Below are positions 1 through 7,753 of a stretch of 46,416 nt of DNA, in pieces. This DNA comes from Fusobacterium perfoetens. Its GTDB lineage: Bacteria > Fusobacteriota > Fusobacteriia > Fusobacteriales > Fusobacteriaceae. Location: the NCBI RefSeq assembly GCF_021531475.1, contig NZ_JADYTX010000016.1, positions 1-46,416 on the forward strand, in the 5' to 3' direction. The number at the start of each line of letters is the position of its first letter. The stretch's first letter is position 1. The position numbers and the translations under genes were made by a program. Below the pieces are notes generated by a model. It ran no database searches and was not told where the DNA came from. It saw nothing but the letters and a program-made list of their open reading frames with translations.

Positions 1-171
1 ATATACTATTTTTATATTTTTAGGAATTTGTTCTTTGAAAAAATCCTCTCTTTTTTCCAACATTAAAATAATCTCTTTATCTTCCAGTTTTAAATTATTC
101 AAAACATCTACTGTTAATCTTTCTATTCCTCCCAATCCCAAGGATTTTATTTTAAATAATATTTTTCCCAT
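1..171 (-). CDS. Glycosyltransferase family 4, N-terminal fragment (cut by window edge)
   Basis: The first 57 codons of a gene read leftwards off the window. The start ATG at 171-169 follows GAGGAAAATT. The protein begins MGKILFKIKSLGLGGIERL, a beta strand and a glycine-rich turn with the G-G-x-E-R motif of the acceptor-binding N-terminal domain of GT4 (GT-B fold) glycosyltransferases. The start lies 8 bp after the stop of the DXD glycosyltransferase gene, so it is the last visible gene of the polysaccharide operon. The donor-binding C-terminal domain is outside the window, so the sugar cannot be guessed. The family call is fair; substrate and linkage are unknown. Confidence 0.75.
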   Translation of the reverse strand, partial: MGKILFKIKSLGLGGIERLTVDVLNNLKLEDKEIILMLEKREDFFKEQIPKNIKIVY

Positions 172-179
172 AATTTTCC

Positions 180-932
180 TCAGCTTTCAATATTTTTATT
201 ATATTTCTTTTTTACATATTTTTGGAATATATATTCAATTTTTTTTCCATTATATCTCAAAACTCTTTCATAAATAGGTAAGTGTTTATATTTAAGAAAA
301 TACCTCTCTGGATTTTCTATCCAACTTTTTCCCCACCAATGAATTGTATAAGTATTAGAAGTAATACATTCTTCTTTAAATTCTTCGTTAGGTCCATAAG
401 GATAAAAATATTCTCTTGGATATACTGCAATCTTTTCTTTTTTTAAATCTAAATTTTCCCCATACTCTTCCTTTAAAATTTTTGTTAAAATATTAGTTAT
501 TACATATAACTCAGATTTCCATATCTCATTACTATAAAATTCAAGCATTCTTTTAAAAATTTTATGATTAGGTATTGAACCACAAATTCCAAAACTTATT
601 ACTTTTTCATCTTCATATCCAAAAAATAAATCATTTTCTAATAAAGGTGATATATCCTTTATTATTTCTATATCCGTATCTAAATATACTCCACCCTCTT
701 CATATAAAATTTTTAATCTTAAATAATCTGCCACATATGCCCAAAGTTTTCTGTCGTAACACTCTTTGAAAAACTTATTTTCTTTTTTCAAACTATCTAT
801 ATCTATATTTTTCTCATTCCATTCTATGACTTGATATTCTGGTAAGTATTTTTTCCAACTTTTAATACAACTCTTCACTTTTTGATTTTTTTCATTTCCA
901 AACCATATATAATGTATTTTTTTTTCTATCAC
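180..932 (-). CDS. DXD-type glycosyltransferase (GT32/Gly_transf_sug-like, capsular or LPS sugar)
   Basis: A 250-residue cytoplasmic GT-A enzyme. The N-terminal KKIHYIWFG is the usual first strand of the Gly_transf_sug (OCH1-like, GT32) family. GGVYLDTDIEI near residues 80-90 is the DXD metal/nucleotide-sugar site, and an HWWGKSW block near residue 195 is the family's C-terminal signature. Its ATG overlaps the stop of the upstream O-antigen-ligase-like gene by 4 bp (ATGA), which implies translational coupling. It probably adds one hexose to the growing surface glycan. Donor, acceptor and linkage cannot be read from sequence. Confidence 0.85.
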   Translation of the reverse strand: MIEKKIHYIWFGNEKNQKVKSCIKSWKKYLPEYQVIEWNEKNIDIDSLKKENKFFKECYDRKLWAYVADYLRLKILYEEGGVYLDTDIEIIKDISPLLENDLFFGYEDEKVISFGICGSIPNHKIFKRMLEFYSNEIWKSELYVITNILTKILKEEYGENLDLKKEKIAVYPREYFYPYGPNEEFKEECITSNTYTIHWWGKSWIENPERYFLKYKHLPIYERVLRYNGKKIEYIFQKYVKKKYNKNIES

Positions 933-2194
933 TTTTTCTCACCATATTTATTTTTTATAATTCTTCTTAATGAAAAATAAATAATTATTCCAAAAAGAAG
1001 ACCTTCTCTCATATTATGAGTCTCCCATACACTTTCTGTAAGAGAAATTACTACGAAAGATAAAATTATTCCAAAACTACTTAATAACATTACATATTCT
1101 ATATTTCTTTCTTCTCTTACTAAAAAAATAAGTCTTAAATTTTCATATAAGAAATAAAAAATTAATCCTATAAAATATACTCCTAAAATTCCCATATCAA
1201 CAAGACTTCTCATATACATATTATGGGGATTTCTATCATAAGCTATTTTTTTTATTCCCTCTAAACTTGGTAATATTTTAGAAAGTTCTTTTTCATTTTT
1301 TTCAATATAATTTAAATACCCTTGTCTTATTCCTTCTTCAGAATATCCTACAATAGGATTTTTTTTATACATTTCAATTGAAGCTTTCCATAATATAAGT
1401 CTTATTGCAGGAGATGACTCTTTCACATTTTTTATGCTTACAAATCTTTTATAGTAAACATTATTTTTTAAATAATCTGTTTTACTAACTATTCCTAGAC
1501 CTAAAATTCCAATTAATATTCCATAAAGCAATATCTTCTTATTAATATTAATAATCAATATAGCTATTAATGGAATCAAGATAGCCAAATAAGCCCCTCT
1601 TCTTTGACCTAAAATTACAAAATAAATAATAATTAAATAAACAACACTACTTATTACTAATAATATATTTTTTTTCTTTAACCAAAAATATAAAACTAAT
1701 CCTAAAGCAACAAAAGAAAGTCCAGCCATAGTATGAGAAGTATATCCTAAATTGGCTAATCCATCATAAGTGTATCCAGCTAATTTAAAATTTACACTTT
1801 TTAAATACAAAAATATTTTACCACAATTAAATAATATTGAAATTGTTACAACAATAAAAATTCCTTTTATTTTTTCTGTTGTATTTAAAAACAATGGTGT
1901 TAAAAAAATAGGAAAGAATTTATATAATTTTCTCAATTCTTTAAATACTATTTCTCTTTCATCTAAATTAAAATATTGAAACAAAGGAACCAAAAGAAAA
2001 AAAGCCAACATTAATTTTTGATTTTTATCTAATCTATATCCTTTTAAAAAAGGTAACGCTCCTATTATTAATAAAACAATCCCTAAATTTGACCTTTGAA
2101 AAGTAAAAATAATTGCACTTAAATAACATACCCCTATATACCCTAAAAATAAAAAATATTCTTTTGAATTTTTTATTTTTTCTAAAAATTTCAC
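929..2194 (-). CDS. O-antigen ligase / Wzy-like polysaccharide membrane protein
   Basis: A 421-residue polytopic inner-membrane protein with about ten hydrophobic segments. A large hydrophilic loop near residues 250-330 contains NPHNMYMRSLVDMG, matching the conserved H-N block of the Wzy_C/WaaL superfamily. Members polymerise O-units or transfer undecaprenyl-linked glycan to the lipid A-core on the periplasmic side. Because the neighbours are LPS-core glycosyltransferases, a ligase role is favoured over polymerase, but these cannot be separated by sequence alone. Translation starts at GTG (2194) after GGGAGGAATAACT. It overlaps the next gene by 4 bp. Confidence 0.85.
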   Translation of the reverse strand: MKFLEKIKNSKEYFLFLGYIGVCYLSAIIFTFQRSNLGIVLLIIGALPFLKGYRLDKNQKLMLAFFLLVPLFQYFNLDEREIVFKELRKLYKFFPIFLTPLFLNTTEKIKGIFIVVTISILFNCGKIFLYLKSVNFKLAGYTYDGLANLGYTSHTMAGLSFVALGLVLYFWLKKKNILLVISSVVYLIIIYFVILGQRRGAYLAILIPLIAILIININKKILLYGILIGILGLGIVSKTDYLKNNVYYKRFVSIKNVKESSPAIRLILWKASIEMYKKNPIVGYSEEGIRQGYLNYIEKNEKELSKILPSLEGIKKIAYDRNPHNMYMRSLVDMGILGVYFIGLIFYFLYENLRLIFLVREERNIEYVMLLSSFGIILSFVVISLTESVWETHNMREGLLFGIIIYFSLRRIIKNKYGEKK

Positions 2195-2206
2195 AGTTAT
2201 TCCTCC

Positions 2207-3073
2207 CTATTTTATTATTCTTTCTTTTATTTTTTCTTTTTTTAATCTATTTTTACAACCAAACTCACAAATATATTCTTTTTTAGAAAGAATTACTTTT
2301 TTTCTAGCTCTATAATATCCATCATTTCCACTTTTATTGGAACTTGATTTATGCCACATATGAACTACCAAGTTATTAAAATTAAACACACCGACTTTTA
2401 ATCCTAAAGCATAAAATCTATTTCCTAAGTCGTCATCTTCACAGCCCCAACCTTCATATTTTTCATCAAATCCATTTATTTTTAATATATCTTCTTTGAA
2501 GCAACCTATCCCAAGCCCAACTATTTTTGCTCCTCTTTTCTTTAAATGAAGATTATACCAAAAATTTCTTCGCTTATCTCTTTTATTCAATTCCTCTATA
2601 TGTTTGTAGTCTTCTTCACTTAATTCTGATTTTATATATTTATAATCAAAATTATCATTCTTTATTATTTTATCATTGATTTTTTCAGTTCTTTCTTCAT
2701 CAAGAAACAAAGCATTTATTTTTAAAACTTCACCTTTTTTTATATTTTCCTTTATATTTTTCAAAAAATATTCATCAAATAATATATCTTGGTCTATAAA
2801 TAAAATATAATCTCCTAAGCTATAATTTAATCCATTATTTCTTGAAGATGCAAGTCTAAATCCTTTATCCTCTTGATAAACGTGTTTTAATGTATATCTT
2901 AACTTAGGAATTATGCTTTCTATTTTTTCCTCTAAAATTTCAGATGAACCATCATCAGCAATAATCACTTCAAATGGTAATTCAATTTGATTATTCAAAG
3001 CTAATAAAATATTTTTTAATTGCTCTAGTTTATTGTAAACAGATATTATCACTGATATTTTTAACTTCTTCAT
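2207..3073 (-). CDS. Glycosyltransferase family 2 with galactosyltransferase-like C-terminal domain
   Basis: A 288-residue GT-A enzyme. The N-terminus KISVIISVYNKLEQL is the standard GT2 first strand, and IADDGSS and LFIDQDI provide the nucleotide-binding and DXD-type acidic residues. GFDEKYEGWGCEDDDLGNRF near residue 205 is the Glyco_transf_7C signature (G-W-G-x-E-D) of beta-1,4-galactosyl- and N-acetylgalactosaminyltransferase-like domains. The start ATG follows TTTGGAGGAAAAAT. It lies inside the polysaccharide operon, 12 bp before the ligase-like gene. Sugar identity is inferred only loosely. A closely related architecture is seen in the 4070-4861 gene, so the two may be old duplicates. 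Confidence 0.9.
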   Translation of the reverse strand: MKKLKISVIISVYNKLEQLKNILLALNNQIELPFEVIIADDGSSEILEEKIESIIPKLRYTLKHVYQEDKGFRLASSRNNGLNYSLGDYILFIDQDILFDEYFLKNIKENIKKGEVLKINALFLDEERTEKINDKIIKNDNFDYKYIKSELSEEDYKHIEELNKRDKRRNFWYNLHLKKRGAKIVGLGIGCFKEDILKINGFDEKYEGWGCEDDDLGNRFYALGLKVGVFNFNNLVVHMWHKSSSNKSGNDGYYRARKKVILSKKEYICEFGCKNRLKKEKIKERIIK

Positions 3074-3099
3074 ATTTTTCCTCCAAACTATTATTTTTT

Positions 3100-4047
3100 C
3101 TATTTCAATTTTCTAAAAAATCTCCATATTTTATATTTTTTCTCCAATTTTACAAGAAACATTCCTTTTAAATTCCATAATCTTTTCTCTAATTCAAAAT
3201 CTCTTTTTTTGAAATATTTCATATAATTTGTATATTGAGAAAACATCATTTGTTTAACCCAATAAAGATTATTTATTTCTTTTTCTGATTTTAATAGTTC
3301 TTCACATATTTTATATGAACTTTTTGCAAATAACTCTCTATTTGGAGCAGTAGTTATACTTCCTTCTCTAATCCTGTAATAATAAATATAATTATCTAAG
3401 TATTTTACTTTTTTAGCTTTTAAAAGGCACAGTATAGTAAAAAGTTGATCTTCTACTACTATTTTTTCTTTAAAATATAATTTGTTATCCAATAAAAATT
3501 CCCTGTTATATAAATTTCTCCAAACATAAGTTTTTCCAATCACAGTTTTTCCTTTTTTTACTAGTAATTCTTTTCCAGACAACTCCTTATTATTCTTTAA
3601 AAGTTTTTCTTCTTTTGAAATATTGTTAGTTTTAAAAATATAAAAATTTCCAATTAATATATCTAAATTTTTATCTAATTTGTTATAAAAATTTTGAAAT
3701 TCATCTGGATTTATAAAATCATCACTATCTACAAACCAAACATACTCCCCTTTTGCTCTTTCTATTCCATAATTTCTTGCTGATGAAAGTCCACCATTTT
3801 CTTTTATAAAAAATTTAGCTTTAATATTATTTTTGCAAAATTCTTCTATTATTTTTTGACTATTATCTGGTGATCCATCATTTACTATTAATATTTCATA
3901 ATTTATATCTTTTATTTTAGAAATAGAATTTAAACATTCTTTTAAATATTTTTCGACATTATATACAGGTATAATTATACTTAACTCTAGATTATTACTA
4001 GATGTACCCCCTCCCATTTTATTTTTAACTATTTTTTCTTTATCCAT
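3100..4047 (-). CDS. Glycosyltransferase family 2
   Basis: A 315-residue GT2 enzyme. The catalytic domain starts after a hydrophilic 20-residue N-terminal extension: ELSIIIPVYNVEKYL, then VNDGSPDNS, then GLSSARNYGIERAKGEYVWFVDSDDF holding the D-x-D-D motif. The C-terminal half is lysine- and aromatic-rich, as in capsule and LPS GT2 enzymes that contact the membrane face. The start at 4047 is supported by GGGAGATAAAA just upstream. It is the middle of three consecutive GT2 genes transcribed together. Function is transfer of one sugar to a lipid-linked or LPS-core acceptor; donor unknown. Confidence 0.9.
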   Translation of the reverse strand: MDKEKIVKNKMGGGTSSNNLELSIIIPVYNVEKYLKECLNSISKIKDINYEILIVNDGSPDNSQKIIEEFCKNNIKAKFFIKENGGLSSARNYGIERAKGEYVWFVDSDDFINPDEFQNFYNKLDKNLDILIGNFYIFKTNNISKEEKLLKNNKELSGKELLVKKGKTVIGKTYVWRNLYNREFLLDNKLYFKEKIVVEDQLFTILCLLKAKKVKYLDNYIYYYRIREGSITTAPNRELFAKSSYKICEELLKSEKEINNLYWVKQMMFSQYTNYMKYFKKRDFELEKRLWNLKGMFLVKLEKKYKIWRFFRKLK

Positions 4048-4069
4048 TTTTATCTCCCATTAATTTATT

Positions 4070-4861
4070 TTATAATTTTTCTAAACCATTTTTACAAATA
4101 AATTGTTTTGTTTCTATTGTTTTATCTAAAATTTTTTTATTCAGATTCCAACGATCCAAACTTCCTTGAGGCTCTGGGTGATAAAGATGATACTGAATAG
4201 CTTTATTTTTCATAGAAAATAATTTTCCACCCGCCATTAAAACTCTTTTTTCTATATCAACATCTTCTAATCCATAGCCTATATAATCTTCATTAAAACC
4301 ATTTAATTTTAATAGTACTTCTCTTTTTATTCCAAAATTACTTCCTAGGCAGCGAGTATTTCTTTTTAAATCTACCCAAGGAAAGTATATTGCATCTGGA
4401 AATTTTTTTATAGGAGAGTCTGTAAAAAGTAATTTCAGTAAATTAAATTTTCTTATCCTATTTTTTAAAACAAATTCTGTATATTTTTCTCCAAAATTAA
4501 ATCTTCTTCCAGTAAACATATCACCTTTTTTTAAACTTTTGGCATATTCTTCTAAAAATTTTGGATGAACCATACAATCTTGATCTATTACGACTATTAA
4601 ATTTCCTGAAGAATTTTTAACTCCATTATTTAATGCAGTATTTCTTCTATATCCTAAATCTGCTTGTTGAACATGAATTAATTTATAATTTAATTTACTT
4701 TTTAAAGTATCTATAAAATTTCCTAAAGTGTTATCATCTTCTGTAACTATTACTTCAAAATTTCTGTATGTTTGGTAATTTATACTTTCTAAAACCGCTT
4801 CTATGAATTCTTTCTTTTTGTATATTGGAATTATTAAGCTAATTTTTAAAGAGTTTTTCAT
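4070..4861 (-). CDS. Glycosyltransferase family 2 with Glyco_transf_7C-type C-terminus
   Basis: A 263-residue GT2 enzyme starting LKISLIIPIYKKKEF, with VTEDDNT, VVIDQDCM (DXD equivalent) and GFNEDYIGYGLEDVDIEKR near residue 205, the galactosyltransferase-type acidic motif. An upstream in-frame ATG at 4885 exists, but the ribosome site AAGGGG sits between it and the ATG at 4861. The shorter form is therefore chosen; it also begins directly with the conserved domain. It precedes the second GT2 gene by 22 bp. The layout resembles the 2207-3073 protein. Donor and acceptor sugars are unknown. Confidence 0.9.
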   Translation of the reverse strand: MKNSLKISLIIPIYKKKEFIEAVLESINYQTYRNFEVIVTEDDNTLGNFIDTLKSKLNYKLIHVQQADLGYRRNTALNNGVKNSSGNLIVVIDQDCMVHPKFLEEYAKSLKKGDMFTGRRFNFGEKYTEFVLKNRIRKFNLLKLLFTDSPIKKFPDAIYFPWVDLKRNTRCLGSNFGIKREVLLKLNGFNEDYIGYGLEDVDIEKRVLMAGGKLFSMKNKAIQYHLYHPEPQGSLDRWNLNKKILDKTIETKQFICKNGLEKL

Positions 4862-4891
4862 AAATATTTTCCCCTTATAAATCATTTTAAA

Positions 4892-5923
4892 TTATTTTTT
4901 TGCAAATTTATCAAAAGTTCTATAAAATTCTTTAACTAACATTTCTGGAGTTATCAAATTAAATATCTCTTCCCAAGACATATCTCCATAATCTTCTTGG
5001 ATATCACTTGATATTATTCCTCTATGTTTTTCTCCACCCCAAGGAATCCAACATTTTACATCTGATTTTGGCCAAAATACTGCAAAACTTGGAATATCTA
5101 ATCCTTGAGCCATATGTCTTGCTCCACCTTCATTTCCAAAATACATATCGGAGTTTGAAATAAGTGCTAACAAATCTCTTACAGATTTAGTTTCTATATT
5201 TGTAAAAATATTATTTTGATTTTCTCCTACCATTGATTTTACTTTTTCCATATCAGATTTTTGCTCAGAAGTTCCAAAAAATATCATTTGAATATTTTGA
5301 TTTTTTTCTAATATTTTTCCTAATGTTTCACCCATTTTATCTAATGGATATATTTTAAAAGAATGTTTTGCAGTTACAGAACAAAGAACAATAGGTTTTG
5401 TAAAATCAATCCCTTTTTCTAGCATTTGTTTTTTCATATTTTCTTTTTCTTCATCTGTAACATATAATCTAAAATTAGTATCATATTTTAGATTATATTC
5501 TTTTTCAAGAGGTTTTAAAAGTTCCAATCCTTTTTCTACTTCATTCTTAAATTCATAAGATCCTTTTATCTTGTGTGTATAAGTAAATCCTCTTTTTTTG
5601 TTATATCTTCCTATTCTGTACTTTGCTCCAGAAAATAAAGTAAACCATTCACTTTTAGGAGTAGAAACTAGATCAATTATTATGTCATATTTTTTTCTTG
5701 TTATTTTCCAAACTTCCCATAAATATCTAAAAGCATTATTTTTTACTTTATCTGTGATAGTTATAGTATTGAAATTTTTATCCTCTTTAAAAATTGGTGC
5801 TACATGTTCATAGCATACAAAATCTATCTCTGCATCTGGAAAAGTTTTCCTAAAAGTATTACACACTGGAGTAGCTAAAATTGCATCTCCCATTTGTTTA
5901 AATCTTACAACTAATATTTTCAT
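4892..5923 (-). CDS. Glycosyltransferase family 9 (heptosyltransferase-like, LPS core)
   Basis: A 343-residue GT-B enzyme of the GT9 family. The N-terminus KILVVRFKQMGDAILATP has the R-x-x-x-x-G-D catalytic aspartate motif of WaaC/WaaF/WaaQ heptosyltransferases. The C-terminal half carries SDMYFGNEGGARHMAQGLDIPSFAVF, the ADP-sugar-binding G-N-D/E-x-G-x-x-H block (here GNEGGARH). It acts at the cytoplasmic face, adding heptose (or a related sugar) to LPS inner core. The start ATG follows TTAGGAGATAAA. It stands directly downstream of the defence-like gene pair and directly upstream of three GT2 genes. The 9443-10468 gene is a diverged paralogue. Confidence 0.9.
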   Translation of the reverse strand: MKILVVRFKQMGDAILATPVCNTFRKTFPDAEIDFVCYEHVAPIFKEDKNFNTITITDKVKNNAFRYLWEVWKITRKKYDIIIDLVSTPKSEWFTLFSGAKYRIGRYNKKRGFTYTHKIKGSYEFKNEVEKGLELLKPLEKEYNLKYDTNFRLYVTDEEKENMKKQMLEKGIDFTKPIVLCSVTAKHSFKIYPLDKMGETLGKILEKNQNIQMIFFGTSEQKSDMEKVKSMVGENQNNIFTNIETKSVRDLLALISNSDMYFGNEGGARHMAQGLDIPSFAVFWPKSDVKCWIPWGGEKHRGIISSDIQEDYGDMSWEEIFNLITPEMLVKEFYRTFDKFAKK

Positions 5924-5939
5924 TTTATCTCCTAATTTA

Positions 5940-6533
5940 TTATAAATTATAATCTGTTATTATTTGAGTTTTTAATGTCGGAAAATTATCGTAATATTTT
6001 ACACAATCGAAAGAACATAAACATTCTCTTATAAAATTTTTTCTCATATTACATAGTCTTGGATGATTCAAATTTAATAATTCAATTGTTACAATAGCTT
6101 TTTTATATTCTATCTTTTGTGTATCTTTTTCCTTTGGAATAATTTTTCCACTCATTAAATCATATTCTAAATATTTTTCTGGATCTTCAATAGTCGGATT
6201 TATAAAATAATTTTCCCATCTATTTCCTTTATTTTGTCCACAAGTCACTGGATTAATACAAGCTACTAAATAATTTGAATATTCCATTAATTTTTCTGGA
6301 AACTTGTCCTTTGGGTAAATATGCTCAATCTGACTATTTTCTAAATTTATTTTTAATTCACAATAAGGACAATAACTTCCTTCTTCATTTTTATACTCAT
6401 ATTCATTTTCAAACATATATTCTTTTAACTGTCTTTTTATATCATAAGAAAAATCTTTCCAACTTTTGGGATTATTTCTTTTTTTATAATCTCTGAAAAA
6501 TTGAGGTTCTTCTGTTTTATTTATTTTAAACAT
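5940..6533 (-). CDS. ptuB: HNH endonuclease, PtuB-like (Septu/retron-associated family)
   Basis: A 197-residue cytoplasmic nuclease. C55-P-Y-C58, then E70-H71 in SQIEHIYPKDKFPE, then C98-G-Q-N-K-G in the second half form an HNH/zinc-ribbon domain. This matches the family annotated as 'retron system putative HNH endonuclease' (TIGR02646 type). Such proteins pair with an SMC-like ATPase as PtuAB in Septu anti-phage systems and in Ec78-type retrons. Here the ATPase gene ends 2 bp upstream, and the ribosome site GAGAGG lies inside its last codons. No reverse transcriptase is nearby, so a plain Septu arrangement fits best. The family call comes from motif memory; anti-phage activity is inference. 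Confidence 0.78.
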   Translation of the reverse strand: MFKINKTEEPQFFRDYKKRNNPKSWKDFSYDIKRQLKEYMFENEYEYKNEEGSYCPYCELKINLENSQIEHIYPKDKFPEKLMEYSNYLVACINPVTCGQNKGNRWENYFINPTIEDPEKYLEYDLMSGKIIPKEKDTQKIEYKKAIVTIELLNLNHPRLCNMRKNFIRECLCSFDCVKYYDNFPTLKTQIITDYNL

Positions 6534-6535
6534 CT

Positions 6536-7705
6536 TTAACCTCTCTTTCTTCTTTTGATTTCCATATCAATGAGCATCAAGTCACTATCTGAGTTTCCTA
6601 ATATATTTTCCAACTCATTATATTTTTCTTTAAACTCATCTGTTTCATATCTATTTTCACTTACAAGATTTCTTACATCATCTAATAAGTTTTGTACTTC
6701 TATATTTCTTGCACTTTTCATTCCCATTATATCTTCTAAAATTCTATCAGAAGTCTGTCCATAAGAACTATATAATTCTTCTCCAGTTATAGGAACTATT
6801 TTATTTTCTTCATTTTTTGAAAGAATTATTATATTTTCACTAGGAACACTTCCTAAAATATGTGGAGAATGAGTAGCCAATATTATTTGGTTATTTTTTC
6901 CAATGTTTTGATAAACTTTTATAATTTGTTGTTGCCATTTTGGATGCAGAGAAAGTTCTGGCTCATCTATCAAAATAATTGAATCTTCTGGCTCAAGCAT
7001 TTTTATTGATAAAGTCCTTAAGAAAAGTTGCTTTTCTCCTGACGAAAGCTCATTTATATCAAACTCCTCTCCTTGAGAATTTTCAAAAATAGGCATATTT
7101 TTACCGTCTTTTGATATTCCTTTTAATTTTACATCTAATTCAAGAATATTAAAGATGCCATTTATTTCCTCTGTTATTTTTTTTCTAGCCTCTAACATAG
7201 TTAAATTTTCATTTTGACCAAGTATATACATGATTCTACTTACTATATATGAAGGAATATCTTTTATCATATTGAAATCTACTATATTAAAAAAGCTATA
7301 TTCTTTATAGAAATTTGTTGTTTCAGTTTTTACTTCACTAAAATTTATCTCTGTTGGAATATATATTAATTTAGGTAAAACTTCGAAAGAAGACAAAATT
7401 GCTTGATATTTTTTTCTATCATTTTCTATAAAATAACTTATATATTTTAAACTATTTATTATTCCTAAATCTTTTAATTTTTCAAAATCGTCATTAAAAG
7501 TTATATCTACTTTTCCTAAAATATCTCTTCTATGTTCCGCTATGTCTGAAAAATAATTCCAAATACTTTCTAAAAAAGTAGTTTTACCACTTCCATTAGA
7601 ACCTGCCACAACAATAGTATCTATTATTTTCCCATTTTTTTCAAAATCTATATTTATATCTTTTAAAATTTTGTTATTTTTTATCTCTATCTTTTTTATC
7701 TTCAC
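6536..7705 (-). CDS. ptuA: AAA/SMC-like ATPase, PtuA-like
   Basis: A 389-residue ABC/SMC-type ATPase of the OLD/PtuA kind. Walker A is GSNGSGKT at residues 35-42, the signature is LSSGEKQLFL near 220, Walker B is ILIDEPELSLHP at 244-255 and the H-loop is ATHSPHIL near 277. There is no TOPRIM domain at the C-terminus, which separates it from OLD nucleases. It pairs with the HNH gene directly downstream (2-bp gap), as in Septu defence modules, where the ATPase oligomer controls the nuclease. Translation starts at GTG (7705) after GGGGTGAAATTTT. It is embedded in an LPS operon with the same strand and tight spacing, so it is probably expressed constitutively with it. Confidence 0.8.
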   Translation of the reverse strand: MKIKKIEIKNNKILKDINIDFEKNGKIIDTIVVAGSNGSGKTTFLESIWNYFSDIAEHRRDILGKVDITFNDDFEKLKDLGIINSLKYISYFIENDRKKYQAILSSFEVLPKLIYIPTEINFSEVKTETTNFYKEYSFFNIVDFNMIKDIPSYIVSRIMYILGQNENLTMLEARKKITEEINGIFNILELDVKLKGISKDGKNMPIFENSQGEEFDINELSSGEKQLFLRTLSIKMLEPEDSIILIDEPELSLHPKWQQQIIKVYQNIGKNNQIILATHSPHILGSVPSENIIILSKNEENKIVPITGEELYSSYGQTSDRILEDIMGMKSARNIEVQNLLDDVRNLVSENRYETDEFKEKYNELENILGNSDSDLMLIDMEIKRRKRG

Positions 7706-7753
7706 AAAATTTCACCCCAATTCTTTCCAAAACTTTTATCCAATAATTATCAG

